Shown: one piece after another, positions 20,740-21,338 of the stretch
Layout of the letters: the number at the start of each line of letters is the position of its first letter
How positions within the stretch are numbered: the stretch's first letter is position 1
Assembly: GCA_943367595.1 (NCBI GenBank)
Contig: CALRJS020000048.1
Span: 1-21,338, forward strand
Source of the DNA: MW101C3 sp943367595
GTDB lineage: Bacteria; Cyanobacteriota; Cyanobacteriia; PCC-6307; Cyanobiaceae
DNA: 21,338 nt
Direction: 5' to 3'
Notes under the pieces: generated by a model
Database searches by the model: none
What the model was told of the DNA's origin: nothing
What the model saw: only the letters and a program-made list of their open reading frames with translations
Position numbers and translations under genes: made by a program

Positions 20740-21338
20740 CTAGGCCCCGCCGACCAGACCTGCTTGCCTGCCGGCCTTGCGCAGTTTGCGCAGGGCGCGT
20801 TGCACCACCTGGCGGCAATACTCGCGGCTGCAGTTCAACTGGCGCGCCACTTCGGCGAGGGTGCGCCACTGGTGCTCCCCGTCCAGTCCGAAGCGCAGGA
20901 TCACCACCGTGCGTTCACGCTCGGTGAGCTCGGCGAGTTCGATCAGGCTCCAGGCGGTGGCGGCCCGCTCCTCCTGCTCTGCCCGCTCCATCGGCGGCAC
21001 TTCGTTGCTGGGCAACACATCCACAAGCTCGGAGGAATCCGCCTTCGATTTCACGATCCCCTGCAGGCTCACGGTGACACTGCGCAGTTCGCAGGCCAGC
21101 AACTCTTCCACCTCCTCGAGCGAAAGATTCACATGGTCGGCCATGGCCTGGGGCGAGGGCGTCAGCCCTCTGAGCTGCAATAGCTCGGCCTTGGCAGCCC
21201 GCAGCCGTGTGAGTTTCTCGTTGACATTCACCGGAATCCGGATCATGCGGCTCTGGGTGGAGAGGGCCCGGTTCAATCCCTGGCGGATCCACCAGTAGGC
21301 ATAAGTGCTGAAGCGGTGGCCACGGGTGGGGTCGTACT
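20740..21338 (-). CDS. RNA polymerase sigma-70 factor, group 2-like (5' end beyond the window)
   Basis: The C-terminal 198 residues of a primary-like sigma factor; the frame is open to the window edge, so the start is missing. The visible sequence begins in region 2.3/2.4 (RFSTYAYWWIRQGLNRALST, then QSRMIRIPVNVNEK). It continues with region 3 (LRGLTPSPQAMADHVNLSLE) and region 4 (LTERERTVVILRFGL, then TLAEVARQLNCSREYCRQVV). Region 2.4 is close to that of RpoD-type factors, so it should recognise housekeeping-like promoters. The divergent region 4 helix (SREYCRQVV in place of the usual SRERIRQIE) suggests a group 2 cyanobacterial factor (SigB/C/D/E-like) and not the primary one. Confidence 0.92.
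   Translation of the reverse strand, partial: YDPTRGHRFSTYAYWWIRQGLNRALSTQSRMIRIPVNVNEKLTRLRAAKAELLQLRGLTPSPQAMADHVNLSLEEVEELLACELRSVTVSLQGIVKSKADSSELVDVLPSNEVPPMERAEQEERAATAWSLIELAELTERERTVVILRFGLDGEHQWRTLAEVARQLNCSREYCRQVVQRALRKLRKAGRQAGLVGGA

Overview
The window looks like a high-GC picocyanobacterial chromosome (Synechococcus/Cyanobium type). The evidence is an NDH-1 subunit L gene, a DUF3007 gene, a cyanobacterial AbrB-like (cyAbrB) regulator, a cytochrome c6-like protein, a Nif11/cupin fusion, a DUF2256 protein and a group-2-like sigma-70 factor, all in a strongly GC-biased background. The species cannot be fixed from the sequence alone.

There are two contrasting parts. Positions 1 to about 10393 look like an integrated mobile island. 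A tyrosine recombinase (9155-10261, minus) lies beside the 3' end of an intact, intron-less tRNA-Leu(UAA) (10394-10477, minus), with a cluster of CGTGACCA repeats between them that resemble integrase arm sites. Next come a small excisionase-like protein (8873-9175), a DUF3987 primase-helicase-like protein (6876-8639, minus), two co-oriented unknown proteins with DNA-binding-like regions (4650-5315 and 5618-6418), a 2-kb AT-rich non-coding tract full of repeats and stem-loops (2666-4649), an FBH1/UvrD-like helicase with a long charged tail (329-2665, minus), and the last 41 codons of an IS transposase (3-125). Two sets of evenly spaced short repeats flank the primase-helicase gene: three perfect palindromes about 31-32 bp apart upstream, and four GGTGGAG copies 11-12 bp apart downstream. 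The layout suggests a small self-replicating integrative element or phage-satellite-like island. The far attachment site is not in the window.

Positions 10394 to 21338 are ordinary chromosomal backbone. In order: tRNA-Leu, ndhL-DUF3007 (overlapping by ATGA), trpA-DUF938 methyltransferase, an alcohol dehydrogenase (minus), feoB facing a convergent feoA, then a DUF2256 protein and a YciI-like protein. After these come a cyAbrB-cytochrome c6 pair (minus), a GNAT acetyltransferase overlapping a Nif11/cupin gene, and a compact minus-strand run: sigma factor, DUF1232 protein, small HTH-like protein, small secreted protein, PsiE-family membrane protein. The iron-uptake genes and NDH/cytochrome genes fit a photosynthetic host. 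The island genes form a separate module for integration, excision, replication and possibly defence.
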